64,000 bases of DNA. Origin: Streptomyces coeruleorubidus. GTDB lineage: Bacteria > Actinomycetota > Actinomycetes > Streptomycetales > Streptomycetaceae. Within the stretch, counting starts at the first letter, position 1, and each line of letters opens with the position of its first letter. Positions 45,141 to 53,258 of the stretch are shown here, in pieces. The stretch is taken from the NCBI RefSeq assembly GCF_008705135.1, contig NZ_CP023694.1, positions 7,601,001-7,665,000 on the forward strand, written 5' to 3'. Position numbers and translations under genes: made by a program. Below the pieces are notes generated by a model. It was not told the origin of the DNA. It saw only the letters and a list, made by a program, of their open reading frames with translations, and ran no database searches.

Positions 45141-45989
45141 TCAGGGCAGCTGCGCCGCCCGCGCTTCCCTCCGGTTGTCGCGGAAGGTGTTCACCCGGCG
45201 CGCCGTGGCGAACAGCGGGATCGTCGCCGCCATCACGATCTGCAGCGCGCAGCCCATCTGCAGCAGTACCTGGCCGCCCGGCGCGTCGAACGCCCACGCC
45301 GCCAGCATCCCCATGGCCGACACGATCCAGGCGAGCACGGCCACCGCGAGGATGCCCCGCGGCTTCGGGTATTCGACCCGGCTCACCATCAGCCATGCCG
45401 TACCGACGACCGCCAGCAGCGTCGCCTCGAACGGCAGCTCGAGCAGCACGATCGAGACGACCGTGAGCGCACCGAACGGTGAGGGCATGCCCTGGAACGT
45501 GCCGTCCTTCACGGTGACGCACGAGAAGCGGGCAAGCCGCAGCACCACCGCCAACAGCACAACGATCGCGCCCACCGCCGCGACCCGCTCGTGCGCGTCG
45601 CTCGCGACCATGCCGTACACGAGCACGAAGTACGCGGGCGCCAGACCGAAGCTGATCAGGTCGGAGAGATTGTCCAGCTCCGCACCCATCGGCGACGACC
45701 GCAGCTTGCGGGCGACGAGGCCGTCGAACAGGTCGAAGACCGCGGCGCACAGCATCAGTATCACGGCCGTGGCCGCGCTGTTGCGAGCCATGCCCGAATT
45801 GTCGCCGGAGAGGTGCGGGATGAGGATGCCGGTGGTGGTGAAGTACACCGCCATGAAGCCGCACGTCGCGTTACCGAGCGTGAGCGTGTCCGCTATCGAC
45901 AGCCGGAGAGACAGCGGCAGTTCCTCCGCGTCGTCCTCGTCCTCGGCGACCCAGTTCGTGGCCTGTGTGTCGGGATCAATCACGGTCAA
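45141..45989 (-). CDS. pssA: CDP-diacylglycerol-serine O-phosphatidyltransferase
   Basis: The 282-residue membrane protein has about seven hydrophobic segments and the CDP-alcohol phosphotransferase motif DG-x2-AR-x8-G-x3-D-x3-D in DGLVARKLRSSPMGAELDNL and the residues following. It makes phosphatidylserine from CDP-diacylglycerol and serine, the precursor for the adjacent decarboxylase. The psd stop lies inside its start region, so the two are translationally coupled. TTG 45989 is taken as start because GGGGGTGA precedes it by about 8 nt; GTG 45983 is an alternative. Confidence 0.93.
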   Translation of the reverse strand: MTVIDPDTQATNWVAEDEDDAEELPLSLRLSIADTLTLGNATCGFMAVYFTTTGILIPHLSGDNSGMARNSAATAVILMLCAAVFDLFDGLVARKLRSSPMGAELDNLSDLISFGLAPAYFVLVYGMVASDAHERVAAVGAIVVLLAVVLRLARFSCVTVKDGTFQGMPSPFGALTVVSIVLLELPFEATLLAVVGTAWLMVSRVEYPKPRGILAVAVLAWIVSAMGMLAAWAFDAPGGQVLLQMGCALQIVMAATIPLFATARRVNTFRDNRREARAAQLP

Positions 45990-46632
45990 TTCGAGTCACC
46001 CCCGCAGTCGTGGTCTGACCAACCTCGACAGCGACGTCGACACCTTCCGGAAGGTAGATGTCAACGCGCGATCCGAAGCGGATCAGGCCGATGCGGTCGC
46101 CCTGCTCGACCTTGGTGCCCTGCGGGACGTACGGGACGATCCGCCGCGCGACCGCGCCGGCGATCTGCACCATCTCGATGTCACCGAGCTCGGTGTCGAA
46201 GTGCCACACCACACGCTCGTTGTTCTCGCTCTCCTTGTTGAAGGCGGGAACGAAGCCACCGGGCACGTGCTCGACCGACGTCACCGTGCCGGCCAGCGGC
46301 GCGCGGTTGACGTGTACGTTGAGCGGGCTCATGAAGATGGCGACGCGAGTGCGGCCGTCCTTCCACGGCATGATGCTCTGCACCACACCGTCGGCGGGCG
46401 AGATGACCCGGCCCTGGCCGATCTCGCGCTCGGGGTCGCGGAAGAACCACAGCATTCCCGCCGCGAGGGCGGTGGCGGGAACGGCGACGGCCCTGGCGGC
46501 GCCGGAGCGGCGGGCACGGGCCAGGCTGAGGGCTGCGGTGGCGACGGTCGGAAGGAGCCACGGCGATGCTCCGCGCGCGAGGCGTACGCCGGCCCGGCTG
46601 TCGCGAGATGCAGAGGTTTGGCTGTGGGGCAT
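45976..46632 (-). CDS. psd: phosphatidylserine decarboxylase proenzyme (short form)
   Basis: The 218-residue protein is of the short PSD-A type. FRDPEREIG, SPADGVVQSI and VHVNRAPLAGTV lead to the self-cleavage site Gly-Ser (S188) in IRFGSRVDIYLP, where the Ser becomes the pyruvoyl cofactor. It converts phosphatidylserine to phosphatidylethanolamine at the membrane. One or two hydrophobic segments (residues ~20-65) anchor it. It overlaps pssA by 14 nt. ATG 46632 is chosen; the frame is open upstream but lacks further family similarity. Confidence 0.93.
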   Translation of the reverse strand: MPHSQTSASRDSRAGVRLARGASPWLLPTVATAALSLARARRSGAARAVAVPATALAAGMLWFFRDPEREIGQGRVISPADGVVQSIMPWKDGRTRVAIFMSPLNVHVNRAPLAGTVTSVEHVPGGFVPAFNKESENNERVVWHFDTELGDIEMVQIAGAVARRIVPYVPQGTKVEQGDRIGLIRFGSRVDIYLPEGVDVAVEVGQTTTAGVTRIDRD

Positions 46633-46755
46633 GGATGACCTTCGTAGCGGATGATGCCGCACTCTGACGGGGGACGGCGGCTTTCCGGCGATCGTAGCGG
46701 CTCGGGGCCCTAACTGGGTAAGCCAGGCAGCCGAGTCGGCGTCCGAAGAGTGCTG

Positions 46756-46792
46756 ACGGGGTGTGATCTTCTTCTCCAAGAAAACACCCCGT
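46756..46792. terminator. hairpin between the acyl-CoA dehydrogenase end and psd
   Basis: ACGGGGTGT (46756-46764) and ACACCCCGT (46784-46792) pair, with an inner TTCTT-N4-AAGAA stem. It lies 11 bp downstream of the acyl-CoA dehydrogenase stop on the minus strand and probably ends the ethylmalonyl-CoA operon. Confidence 0.7.
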
Positions 46793-46802
46793 ATCCGGAC
46801 AT

Positions 46803-48008
46803 CTAGCCCTGGAATCGATACTCCTCGAGCAATCGCCGACCGATGATCATTTTCTGGATCTCGGCGGTACCTTCACCGATCAGCAGCATCGGTGCCTCAC
46901 GATAGAGGCGCTCGATCTCGTACTCCTTGGAGAAGCCGTAGCCGCCGTGGATCCGGAAGGCGTCCTCCACGACCTCCTTGCAGTACTCGGAGGCGAGGTA
47001 CTTCGCCATCCCAGCCTCAAGGTCGTTTCGTTCTCCGGAGTCCTTTTTGCGTGCCGCGTTCACCATCATCGCATGCGCGGCCTCGACCTTGGTAGCCATC
47101 TCGGCCAGCTTGAACTGGATCGCCTGGTGCTGGGCGATCGGCTTCCCGAAGGTGTGACGCTGCTGCGCGTACTGGACGCCCAGTTCGAACGCACGCTGAG
47201 CGACGCCGCAGCCACGCGCCGCCACGTTGACGCGGCCGACCTCCACGCCGTCCATCATCTGGTAGAAGCCCCGGCCGGTGACGCCGCCGAGCACGCGGTC
47301 GGCGGGAATGCGCAGGCCATCCATGATGAGCTCGGTGGTGTCGACCCCCTTGTAGCCCATCTTGTCGATCTTGCCGGGAATGGTGAGGCCGGGGCGGACC
47401 TCGCCGAAACCGGGCTCCTTCTCGACCAGGAAGGTCGTCATCGACTTGTGGGGCGCGGTGCCCTCGGGGTGACCTTCGTCACTTCGCACCAGAACGGCCA
47501 CCAGAGACGACGTCCCGCCGTTGGTCAGCCACATCTTCTGGCCGTTCAGGACGTACTCGTCGCCGTCCTTCACCGCCTTCGACGTGATCGCCGACACGTC
47601 CGAGCCGAGGGCCGGCTCCGACATCGAGAAGGCGCCGCGGATGTCGCCGGCCGCCATCCTCGGCAGGAAGTGGTCCTTCTGCTCCTGCGTGCCGTGCTGC
47701 TTGAGCATGTACGCCACGATGAAGTGCGTGTTGATGATGCCGGACACCGACATCCACCCGCGGGCGATCTCCTCCACGCACAGCGCGTAGGTCAGGAGCG
47801 ACTCGCCCAGACCCCCGTACTCCTCGGGGATCATCAGACCGAACAGGCCCAATTCCTTCAGACCGTCGACGATCTGCTGGGGGTACTCGTCGCGGTGCTC
47901 CAGCTCGGTCGCGACCGGGATGATCTCCTTGTCCACGAAGTCCCGGACGGTGGACAGGATCTCCTGCTGGATGTCCGTCAGACCGGCGGTCTGGGCGAGT
48001 CGCGCCAT
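46803..48008 (-). CDS. mcd: acyl-CoA dehydrogenase, probable (2S)-methylsuccinyl-CoA dehydrogenase
   Basis: The 401-residue flavoprotein carries the acyl-CoA dehydrogenase signatures AFSMSEPALGSDVS and, near the end, IHGGYGFSKEYEIERLYRE with LIGEGTAEIQKMIIGR. FAD-bound, it oxidises acyl-CoA to the 2-enoyl-CoA. As last gene behind ccr, mutase, lyase and hydratase, the fitting substrate is methylsuccinyl-CoA (product mesaconyl-CoA). Known Mcd proteins of proteobacteria are longer (about 550 residues), so this is a shorter actinobacterial form and substrate assignment rests on context. ATG 48008 is 2 nt from the hydratase stop. Confidence 0.87.
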   Translation of the reverse strand: MARLAQTAGLTDIQQEILSTVRDFVDKEIIPVATELEHRDEYPQQIVDGLKELGLFGLMIPEEYGGLGESLLTYALCVEEIARGWMSVSGIINTHFIVAYMLKQHGTQEQKDHFLPRMAAGDIRGAFSMSEPALGSDVSAITSKAVKDGDEYVLNGQKMWLTNGGTSSLVAVLVRSDEGHPEGTAPHKSMTTFLVEKEPGFGEVRPGLTIPGKIDKMGYKGVDTTELIMDGLRIPADRVLGGVTGRGFYQMMDGVEVGRVNVAARGCGVAQRAFELGVQYAQQRHTFGKPIAQHQAIQFKLAEMATKVEAAHAMMVNAARKKDSGERNDLEAGMAKYLASEYCKEVVEDAFRIHGGYGFSKEYEIERLYREAPMLLIGEGTAEIQKMIIGRRLLEEYRFQG

Positions 48009-48010
48009 GG

Positions 48011-48523
48011 CTACTTCTCCTGCTCCTTGAGCTCGGGGCGGCCGGGCTGCTCGCCGCCGCGCTCCTTGATGTACGTCTCGGTCGGCACCATCACCTTGCG
48101 GCGGAACACACAGACCAGCGTGCCGTCCTGCTTGTAGCCCTTGGTCTCGACGTGGACGATGCCGCGGTCGTTCTTCGACTTCGACGGCCACTTGTCGAGC
48201 ACGGTCGTCTGGCCGTAGATGGTGTCGCCGTGGAAGGTCGGCGCCACGTGCTTGAGCGACTCGATCTCCAGGTTGGCGATCGCCTTGCCGGAGATGTCCG
48301 GCACGGACATGCCGAGCAGGAGCGAGTAGACGTAGTTCCCGACGACGACGTTCCTGCCGAAATCCGTCGTCTTCTCCGCATAGTTCGTGTCCATGTGGAG
48401 CGGGTGGTGGTTCATGGTGAGGAGACAGAACAGGTGGTCGTCGTACTCCGTGACCGTCTTGCCCGGCCAGTGCTTGTACGTCGCCCCGACCTCGAACTCC
48501 TCGTACGTGCGTCCGAACTGCAT
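48011..48523 (-). CDS. MaoC-type hot-dog hydratase, probable mesaconyl-CoA hydratase
   Basis: The 170-residue single hot-dog protein has the MaoC hydratase core NHHPLHMDTNYAEKTTDFGR (catalytic Asp/His pair), VVGNYVYSLLLGM and APTFHGDTIYGQT. It would hydrate mesaconyl-CoA to beta-methylmalyl-CoA. The Rhodobacter-type enzyme is a double hot-dog of about 340 residues, so this half-size version would work as a dimer. It lies between the lyase (5-nt gap) and the dehydrogenase (2-nt gap), clearly in one operon. Confidence 0.88.
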   Translation of the reverse strand: MQFGRTYEEFEVGATYKHWPGKTVTEYDDHLFCLLTMNHHPLHMDTNYAEKTTDFGRNVVVGNYVYSLLLGMSVPDISGKAIANLEIESLKHVAPTFHGDTIYGQTTVLDKWPSKSKNDRGIVHVETKGYKQDGTLVCVFRRKVMVPTETYIKERGGEQPGRPELKEQEK

Positions 48524-48528
48524 CGCGC

Positions 48529-49491
48529 TCAGGCCTCCGGGATCTCGAACTTGCTGGTGCGCTGCATGCCGGCGGCGCGTCCCTTGCCCGCGATGACCAG
48601 GGCCATCTTGCGGCTGGCCTCGTCGATCATCTCGTCGCCGAGCATCGCGGAGCCCTTCTTGCCGCCCGCCTCGGACGTGTAGTAGTCGTACGCGTCCAGG
48701 ATCAGCTCGGCGTGGTCGTAGTCCTCCTGGGACGGCGAGAAGATCTCGTTGGACGCCTCGACCTGGCCCGGGTGCAGCACCCACTTGCCGTCGAAGCCGA
48801 GGGCGGCGGCGCGCTGGGCGACCTCGCGGTAGCCGTCGATGTTGCGGATCTGGAGGTAGGGGCCGTCGATCGCCTGGAGGTTGTTGGCGCGGGCGGCCAT
48901 CAGGATCTTCATCAGGATGTAGTGGTAGGCGTCCGCCGGGTAACCGGGCGGCTGCTCGCCCACGACCAGCGACTTCATGTTGATGGACGCCATGAAGTCG
49001 GCCGGGCCGAAGATGATCGTCTCGACGCGCTGGGAAGCCTGCGCGATCTCGTTGACGTTGTTCAGGCCCTGGGCGTTCTCGATCTGCGCCTCGATGCCGA
49101 TCTTGCCGACCTCGAAGCCCATGGTCTTCTCGATCTGGGTCAGCAGCAGGTCGAGGGCGACGATCTGCTGGGCGTCCTGGACCTTCGGCAGCATGATGCA
49201 GTCGAGGTTCTGGCCGGCGCCCTCGACCACCGTCACGACGTCGCGGTACGTCCACTCGGTCGTCCAGTCGTTGACGCGCACGACCCGCGTCTTGCCCGTC
49301 CAGTCACCCTCGTTGAGGAACTTGACGATGGTGTGCCGCGCCTCGGGCTTGGCGAGCGGGGCGCACGCGTCCTCCAGGTCGAGGAAGACCTGGTCGGCGG
49401 GGAGGCCCTGCGCCTTCTCCAGGAAGCGGGGGTTCGAGCCCGGTACCGCCAGGCAGGAACGCCGGGGGCGAAGGCGGTTGACCGTGGTCAT
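48529..49491 (-). CDS. HpcH/HpaI (CitE-like) lyase, probable beta-methylmalyl-CoA/L-malyl-CoA lyase
   Basis: The 320-residue TIM-barrel protein has RRSCLAVPGSNPRFLEKA, VFLDLEDACAP (Mg/CoA site), IGIEAQIENAQG and IIFGPADFMAS, as in malyl-CoA lyases and CitE. Length equals Mcl1. It would cleave beta-methylmalyl-CoA into glyoxylate and propionyl-CoA. Its ATG overlaps the mutase stop by 4 nt. A CitE-like specificity cannot be excluded by sequence alone, but the neighbours make Mcl the best call. Confidence 0.88.
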   Translation of the reverse strand: MTTVNRLRPRRSCLAVPGSNPRFLEKAQGLPADQVFLDLEDACAPLAKPEARHTIVKFLNEGDWTGKTRVVRVNDWTTEWTYRDVVTVVEGAGQNLDCIMLPKVQDAQQIVALDLLLTQIEKTMGFEVGKIGIEAQIENAQGLNNVNEIAQASQRVETIIFGPADFMASINMKSLVVGEQPPGYPADAYHYILMKILMAARANNLQAIDGPYLQIRNIDGYREVAQRAAALGFDGKWVLHPGQVEASNEIFSPSQEDYDHAELILDAYDYYTSEAGGKKGSAMLGDEMIDEASRKMALVIAGKGRAAGMQRTSKFEIPEA

Positions 49492-51515
49492 GCGGAGACC
49501 TCCAGGGGGTCGAGCTTGTTCGCTTTCCGGATCTCGTCGACGATGCGGCCGATGATTCCGGTGATGTCGAAGTCCTTCGGGGTGAAGACCGCGGCCACTC
49601 CGGCTTCCCTGAGCTGCTCGGCATCCCCGTTCGGGATGATGCCACCGGCGATCACCGGGATGTCTGTGGCACCGGCCACACGCAGCCGTTCGAGCACGTC
49701 CGGCACGAGCTGGGCGTGCGAGCCGGACAGGATGGACAGGCCGACCGCGTGCACGTCCTCGGCGAGGGCCGCGTCCACGATCTGCTCGGGGGTGAGCCGG
49801 ATGCCCTGGTAGACCACCTCGAAGCCGGCGTCACGCGCGCGCACGGCGATCTGCTCGGCGCCGTTGGAGTGGCCGTCCAGGCCCGGCTTGCCGACCAGGA
49901 AGCGCAGCTTGCCCACCTCCAGGTCCTTGGCCGTCAGATCCACCTTGCGGCGGACCAGGGCCAGCGTGCTGCCCTCCTCGGCGGGCACGGCCACCGGCGC
50001 CGAGGAGACACCCGTGGGCGCCCTGAACTCGCCGAACACCTCGCGCAGGGCCCCGGCCCACTCGCCGGTCGTGACCCCGGCGCGGGCGCACTCCAGGGTG
50101 GCCTCCATGAGGTTCTCGGTGCCCCGGGCGGCCTCCTTCAGCCGCTCCAGCGCCTTGCAGGGCCGCGGGTGGTTGAAGGGCGGCTGGTAGCGGCTGTCGC
50201 GCCACTGCTGAAGCGCGGCGATGACGCGGGCCTCGACCTCCGGGTCGACCGTCTGGATCGCGGTGTCCAGGTCGGCGGTCAGCGGGTTCGGCTCGGTGCC
50301 CTCGAAGGCGTTGACACCGATGATCTTCTCCTGGCCGGACTCGATCCGGCCCCGGCGTTCCGCGTGCGAGGCGACCAGCTGCGACTTGAGGTAGCCGGAC
50401 TCGACGGCCGCCATCGCGCCGCCCATCTCCTGGATGCGGTCGATCTCCGCGAGCGAGGCCTCGACCAGTTCGTCCACCTTCGCCTCGATGACTTTCGAGC
50501 CCTCGAAGATGTCCTCGTACTCCAGCAGATCGCTCTCGTACGCCAGCACCTGCTGGATGCGCAGCGACCACTGCTGGTCCCAGGGGCGGGGCAGGCCGAG
50601 CGCCTCGTTCCAGGCGGGGAGCTGCACTGCACGCGCGCGTGCGTCCTTGGAGAGGGTCACGGCCAGCATCTCGAGCACGATCCGCTGGACGTTGTTCTCC
50701 GGCTGCGCCTCCGTCAGGCCCAGGGAGTTGACCTGGACGCCGTAGCGGAAGCGGCGGTGCTTGGGGTTCTCGATGCCGTACCGCTCGCGGGTGATCCTGT
50801 CCCAGATGCGGCCGAAGGCGCGCATCTTGCACATCTCCTCGATGAAGCGGACGCCCGCGTTCACGAAGAAGGAGATCCGGCCGACGACGTCGCCCATGCG
50901 CTCCTGGGGCACCTGTCCCGAGTCGCGCACGGCGTCGAGGACGGCGATCGCGGTGGACATCGCGTACGCGATCTCCTGGACCGGTGTGGCGCCCGCCTCC
51001 TGCAAGTGGTAGCTGCAGATGTTGATCGGGTTCCACTTCGGCATGTGGGAGACCGTGTACGCGATCATGTCCGTCGTCAGCCGGAGCGACGGCACCGGCG
51101 GGAACACGTGCGTGCCGCGGGACAGGTACTCCTTGACGATGTCGTTCTGTGTCGTGCCCTGGAGCTTGGTGATGTCCGCACCCTGCTCCTCGGCGACGAC
51201 CTGGTAGAGCGCCAGCAGCCACATGGCCGTGGCGTTGATGGTCATCGAGGTGTTCATCTGCTCCAGGGGGATGTCCTGGAACAGCCGGCGCATGTCACCG
51301 ACGTGGGCGATCGGCACACCGACCCGGCCGACCTCGCCGCGGGCGAGGATGTGGTCGGAGTCGTAGCCGGTCTGCGTCGGCAGGTCGAACGCCACCGACA
51401 GACCCGTCTGGCCCTTGGCGAGGTTGCGCCGGTACAGCTCGTTGGACGCCTCGGCCGTGGAGTGACCGGCGTAGGTCCGCATGAGCCACGGACGGTCCTT
51501 CTGACGCTCTGTCAT
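49488..51515 (-). CDS. meaA: B12-dependent ethylmalonyl-CoA mutase (MeaA-type)
   Basis: The 675-residue protein has the acyl-CoA mutase barrel (GLSVAFDLPTQTGYDSDH, TMTINATAMWLLALYQ) and a C-terminal cobalamin domain. The latter has the DxHxxG motif in KPGLDGHSNGAEQ and the family segment VGLSILSGSHAQLVPDVL. A single polypeptide with both parts and this length is typical of ethylmalonyl-CoA mutase (MeaA) rather than two-subunit methylmalonyl-CoA mutase. It converts ethylmalonyl-CoA to methylsuccinyl-CoA, right after Ccr. The epimerase for this step is not in the window. Confidence 0.94.
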   Translation of the reverse strand: MTERQKDRPWLMRTYAGHSTAEASNELYRRNLAKGQTGLSVAFDLPTQTGYDSDHILARGEVGRVGVPIAHVGDMRRLFQDIPLEQMNTSMTINATAMWLLALYQVVAEEQGADITKLQGTTQNDIVKEYLSRGTHVFPPVPSLRLTTDMIAYTVSHMPKWNPINICSYHLQEAGATPVQEIAYAMSTAIAVLDAVRDSGQVPQERMGDVVGRISFFVNAGVRFIEEMCKMRAFGRIWDRITRERYGIENPKHRRFRYGVQVNSLGLTEAQPENNVQRIVLEMLAVTLSKDARARAVQLPAWNEALGLPRPWDQQWSLRIQQVLAYESDLLEYEDIFEGSKVIEAKVDELVEASLAEIDRIQEMGGAMAAVESGYLKSQLVASHAERRGRIESGQEKIIGVNAFEGTEPNPLTADLDTAIQTVDPEVEARVIAALQQWRDSRYQPPFNHPRPCKALERLKEAARGTENLMEATLECARAGVTTGEWAGALREVFGEFRAPTGVSSAPVAVPAEEGSTLALVRRKVDLTAKDLEVGKLRFLVGKPGLDGHSNGAEQIAVRARDAGFEVVYQGIRLTPEQIVDAALAEDVHAVGLSILSGSHAQLVPDVLERLRVAGATDIPVIAGGIIPNGDAEQLREAGVAAVFTPKDFDITGIIGRIVDEIRKANKLDPLEVSA

Positions 51516-51525
51516 CCAGCAGCCC

Positions 51526-52869
51526 TCAGATGTTCCGGAAGCGGTTGATGGCGTCGATGTGCTGGGCGCGCTTCTCCTGGTCGCGCACGCCCAGGCCCTC
51601 CTCGGGGGCCATGCACAGCACGCCGACCTTGCCCTGGTGCAGGTTGCGGTGCACGTCGAAGGCGGCCTGGCCGGTGTCCTCCAGGGAGTACACCTTCGAC
51701 AGAGTGGGGTGGATCTTGCCCTTCGCGATGAGCCGGTTGGCCTCCCAGGCCTCGCGGTAGTTGGCGAAGTGCGAGCCGATGATGCGCTTCAGCGACATCC
51801 ACAGGTAGCGGTTGTCGTACTCGTGCATGTAGCCCGAGGTGGAGGCACAGGTGGTGATGGTGCCTCCCTTACGGGTGACGAAGACGCTCGCGCCGAAGGT
51901 CTCGCGGCCGGGGTGCTCGAAGACGATGTCGATGTCCTCCCCGCCGGTGAGCTCGCGGATGCGCTTGCCGAAGCGCTTCCACTCCTTCGGGTCCTGTGTG
52001 TGCTCGTCCTTCCAGAACTTGTAGCCCTCGGCGTTGCGGTCGATGATCGCCTCGGCGCCCATGGACCGGCAGATGTTCGCCTTCTGCTCGCTGGAGACGA
52101 CACAGATCGGGTTGGCGCCGCCGGCCAGCGCGAACTGGGTGGCGTAACTGCCGAGTCCGCCGCTCGCGCCCCAGATGAGCACGTTGTCGCCCTGCTTCAT
52201 GCCGGCGCCGTTGCGGGAGACCAGCTGGCGGTAGGCGGTGGAGTTCACCAGGCCCGGGGCGGCGGCCTCCTCCCAGCTCAGGTGGTCCGGCTTCGGCATC
52301 AGCTGGTTGGACTTGACCAGCGCGATCTCGGCGAGGCCGCCGAAGTTGGTCTCGAAGCCCCAGATGCGCTGCTCGGGGTCGAGCATCGTGTCGTTGTGGC
52401 CGTCGCTGGACTCCAGCTCGACGGACAGGCAGTGCGCCACGACCTCGTCACCGGGCTGCCAGGCGTTGACGCCCGGGCCGGTGCGCAGGACGACGCCCGC
52501 GAGGTCGGAGCCGATGATGTGGTACGGCAGGTCGTGGCGCTTGGCGAGCTCGCTGGTGCGGCCGTAGCGCTCCAGGAAGCCGAACGTCGACAGCGGCTCG
52601 AAGATCGATGTCCACACCGAGTTGTAGTTGACCGAGGAGGCCATGACGGCCACCAGGGCCTCGCCCGGGCCCAGCTCGGGCAGCGGCACCTCGTCCAGGT
52701 GGATCGACTTGCGGGGATCCTTGTCGCGCGTGGCGAGCCCGGCGAACATCTCCGTCTCGTCCTTGTGCACGGTGATCGCGCGGTACGACTCGGGGAGCGG
52801 GAGGGCGGCGAAGTCCTCCGACGTGGAGTCGGGCGACTGGATCGCGGCCAGGATGTCCTTAACGGTCAC
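51526..52869 (-). CDS. ccr: crotonyl-CoA carboxylase/reductase
   Basis: The 447-residue MDR-type reductase has the nucleotide-binding NVLIWGASGGLGSYATQFAL and the Ccr-specific segments YHIIGSDLAGVVLRTGPGVN, SYATQFALAGGANPI and IDIVFEHPGRETFGASVFVT. It reductively carboxylates crotonyl-CoA to (2S)-ethylmalonyl-CoA with NADPH and CO2. It opens the ethylmalonyl-CoA pathway and also supplies extender units for polyketides. GTG 52869 has GGAGG 7 nt upstream. That site lies inside a small upstream ORF whose TGA overlaps the GTG. Confidence 0.96.
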   Translation of the reverse strand: MTVKDILAAIQSPDSTSEDFAALPLPESYRAITVHKDETEMFAGLATRDKDPRKSIHLDEVPLPELGPGEALVAVMASSVNYNSVWTSIFEPLSTFGFLERYGRTSELAKRHDLPYHIIGSDLAGVVLRTGPGVNAWQPGDEVVAHCLSVELESSDGHNDTMLDPEQRIWGFETNFGGLAEIALVKSNQLMPKPDHLSWEEAAAPGLVNSTAYRQLVSRNGAGMKQGDNVLIWGASGGLGSYATQFALAGGANPICVVSSEQKANICRSMGAEAIIDRNAEGYKFWKDEHTQDPKEWKRFGKRIRELTGGEDIDIVFEHPGRETFGASVFVTRKGGTITTCASTSGYMHEYDNRYLWMSLKRIIGSHFANYREAWEANRLIAKGKIHPTLSKVYSLEDTGQAAFDVHRNLHQGKVGVLCMAPEEGLGVRDQEKRAQHIDAINRFRNI

Positions 52870-53048
52870 GGTGTTGCCTCCGGCGGTGAGCGCCCTGAGG
52901 GAGGGGCGCCGATGGTTACGTCGGTGCTGCTGAGGGTCGAGGGTGTGCCGTCGGTTCGGCGGTGGTGCTGTTCGGCAGCGCTGGTGGCGCGGGAGGTTGC
53001 CTGTGACGCAGGCGTCCGGACGGGCAGGCGCTGGGCCGGCTGGGACAT
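52866..53048 (-). CDS. possible 60-residue small protein translationally coupled to ccr
   Basis: ATG 53048 has GAGG 6-9 nt upstream and opens a 60-codon frame ending in a TGA that overlaps the ccr GTG start (GTGA). Its start lies only ~15 nt after a good -10 element. About 78% of third positions are G or C, higher than random for non-coding but lower than in neighbouring genes. The product is Ser/Thr/Pro/Ala-rich and probably disordered. Its first residues, MSQPAQ, recall MSQPAK of the TetR protein next door. It could be a real coupled small protein, a leader peptide or chance. Confidence 0.35.
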   Translation of the reverse strand: MSQPAQRLPVRTPASQATSRATSAAEQHHRRTDGTPSTLSSTDVTIGAPPSGRSPPEATP

Positions 53049-53063
53049 CGCCCGGACCTCTTC

Positions 53064-53092
53064 AACGTATGACACCGCGTGTCACCCCGCAA
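53064..53092 (-). promoter_or_regulatory. ccr promoter with palindromic operator in the spacer
   Basis: On the minus strand TTGCGG (53087-53092), a 17-bp spacer and TACGTT (53064-53069) form a sigma70-type promoter. The spacer contains the perfect palindrome TGACAC-N3-GTGTCA (53070-53084), so a bound regulator would cover the promoter. The TetR protein encoded at 53259 is the nearest candidate. Confidence 0.65.
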
Positions 53093-53203
53093 GGCACTGA
53101 GTGCCAGAAGTTTCTCTCAGATGAAATCTTTACTTGACAAATGAGCGATGATCGATCGAACGGTATCCCAGAGGGCCCTCAAAACGGCTCCTGGCATGCC
53201 AAA

Positions 53204-53227
53204 ACGGCCACCCCGAGGGGTGGCCGT
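53204..53227 (-). terminator. terminator downstream of the TetR gene
   Basis: ACGGCCACCCC and GGGGTGGCCGT are perfectly complementary with almost no spacer (effective stem 9-10 bp). On the minus strand they are followed by TTTT. They lie 31 bp beyond the TetR stop. Nothing else coding was seen in 53093-53258. Confidence 0.8.
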
Positions 53228-53258
53228 CATCACAGGGAGATCACACGGAGAAGGGGAC

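Noticed and set aside
53145..53165. A further AAACCGATCGGTTT-type operator near the ccr promoter (ATGATCGATCGAACGG)
   Set aside because: Only the central CGATCG core is shared; the outer AAAC/GTTT arms are missing.
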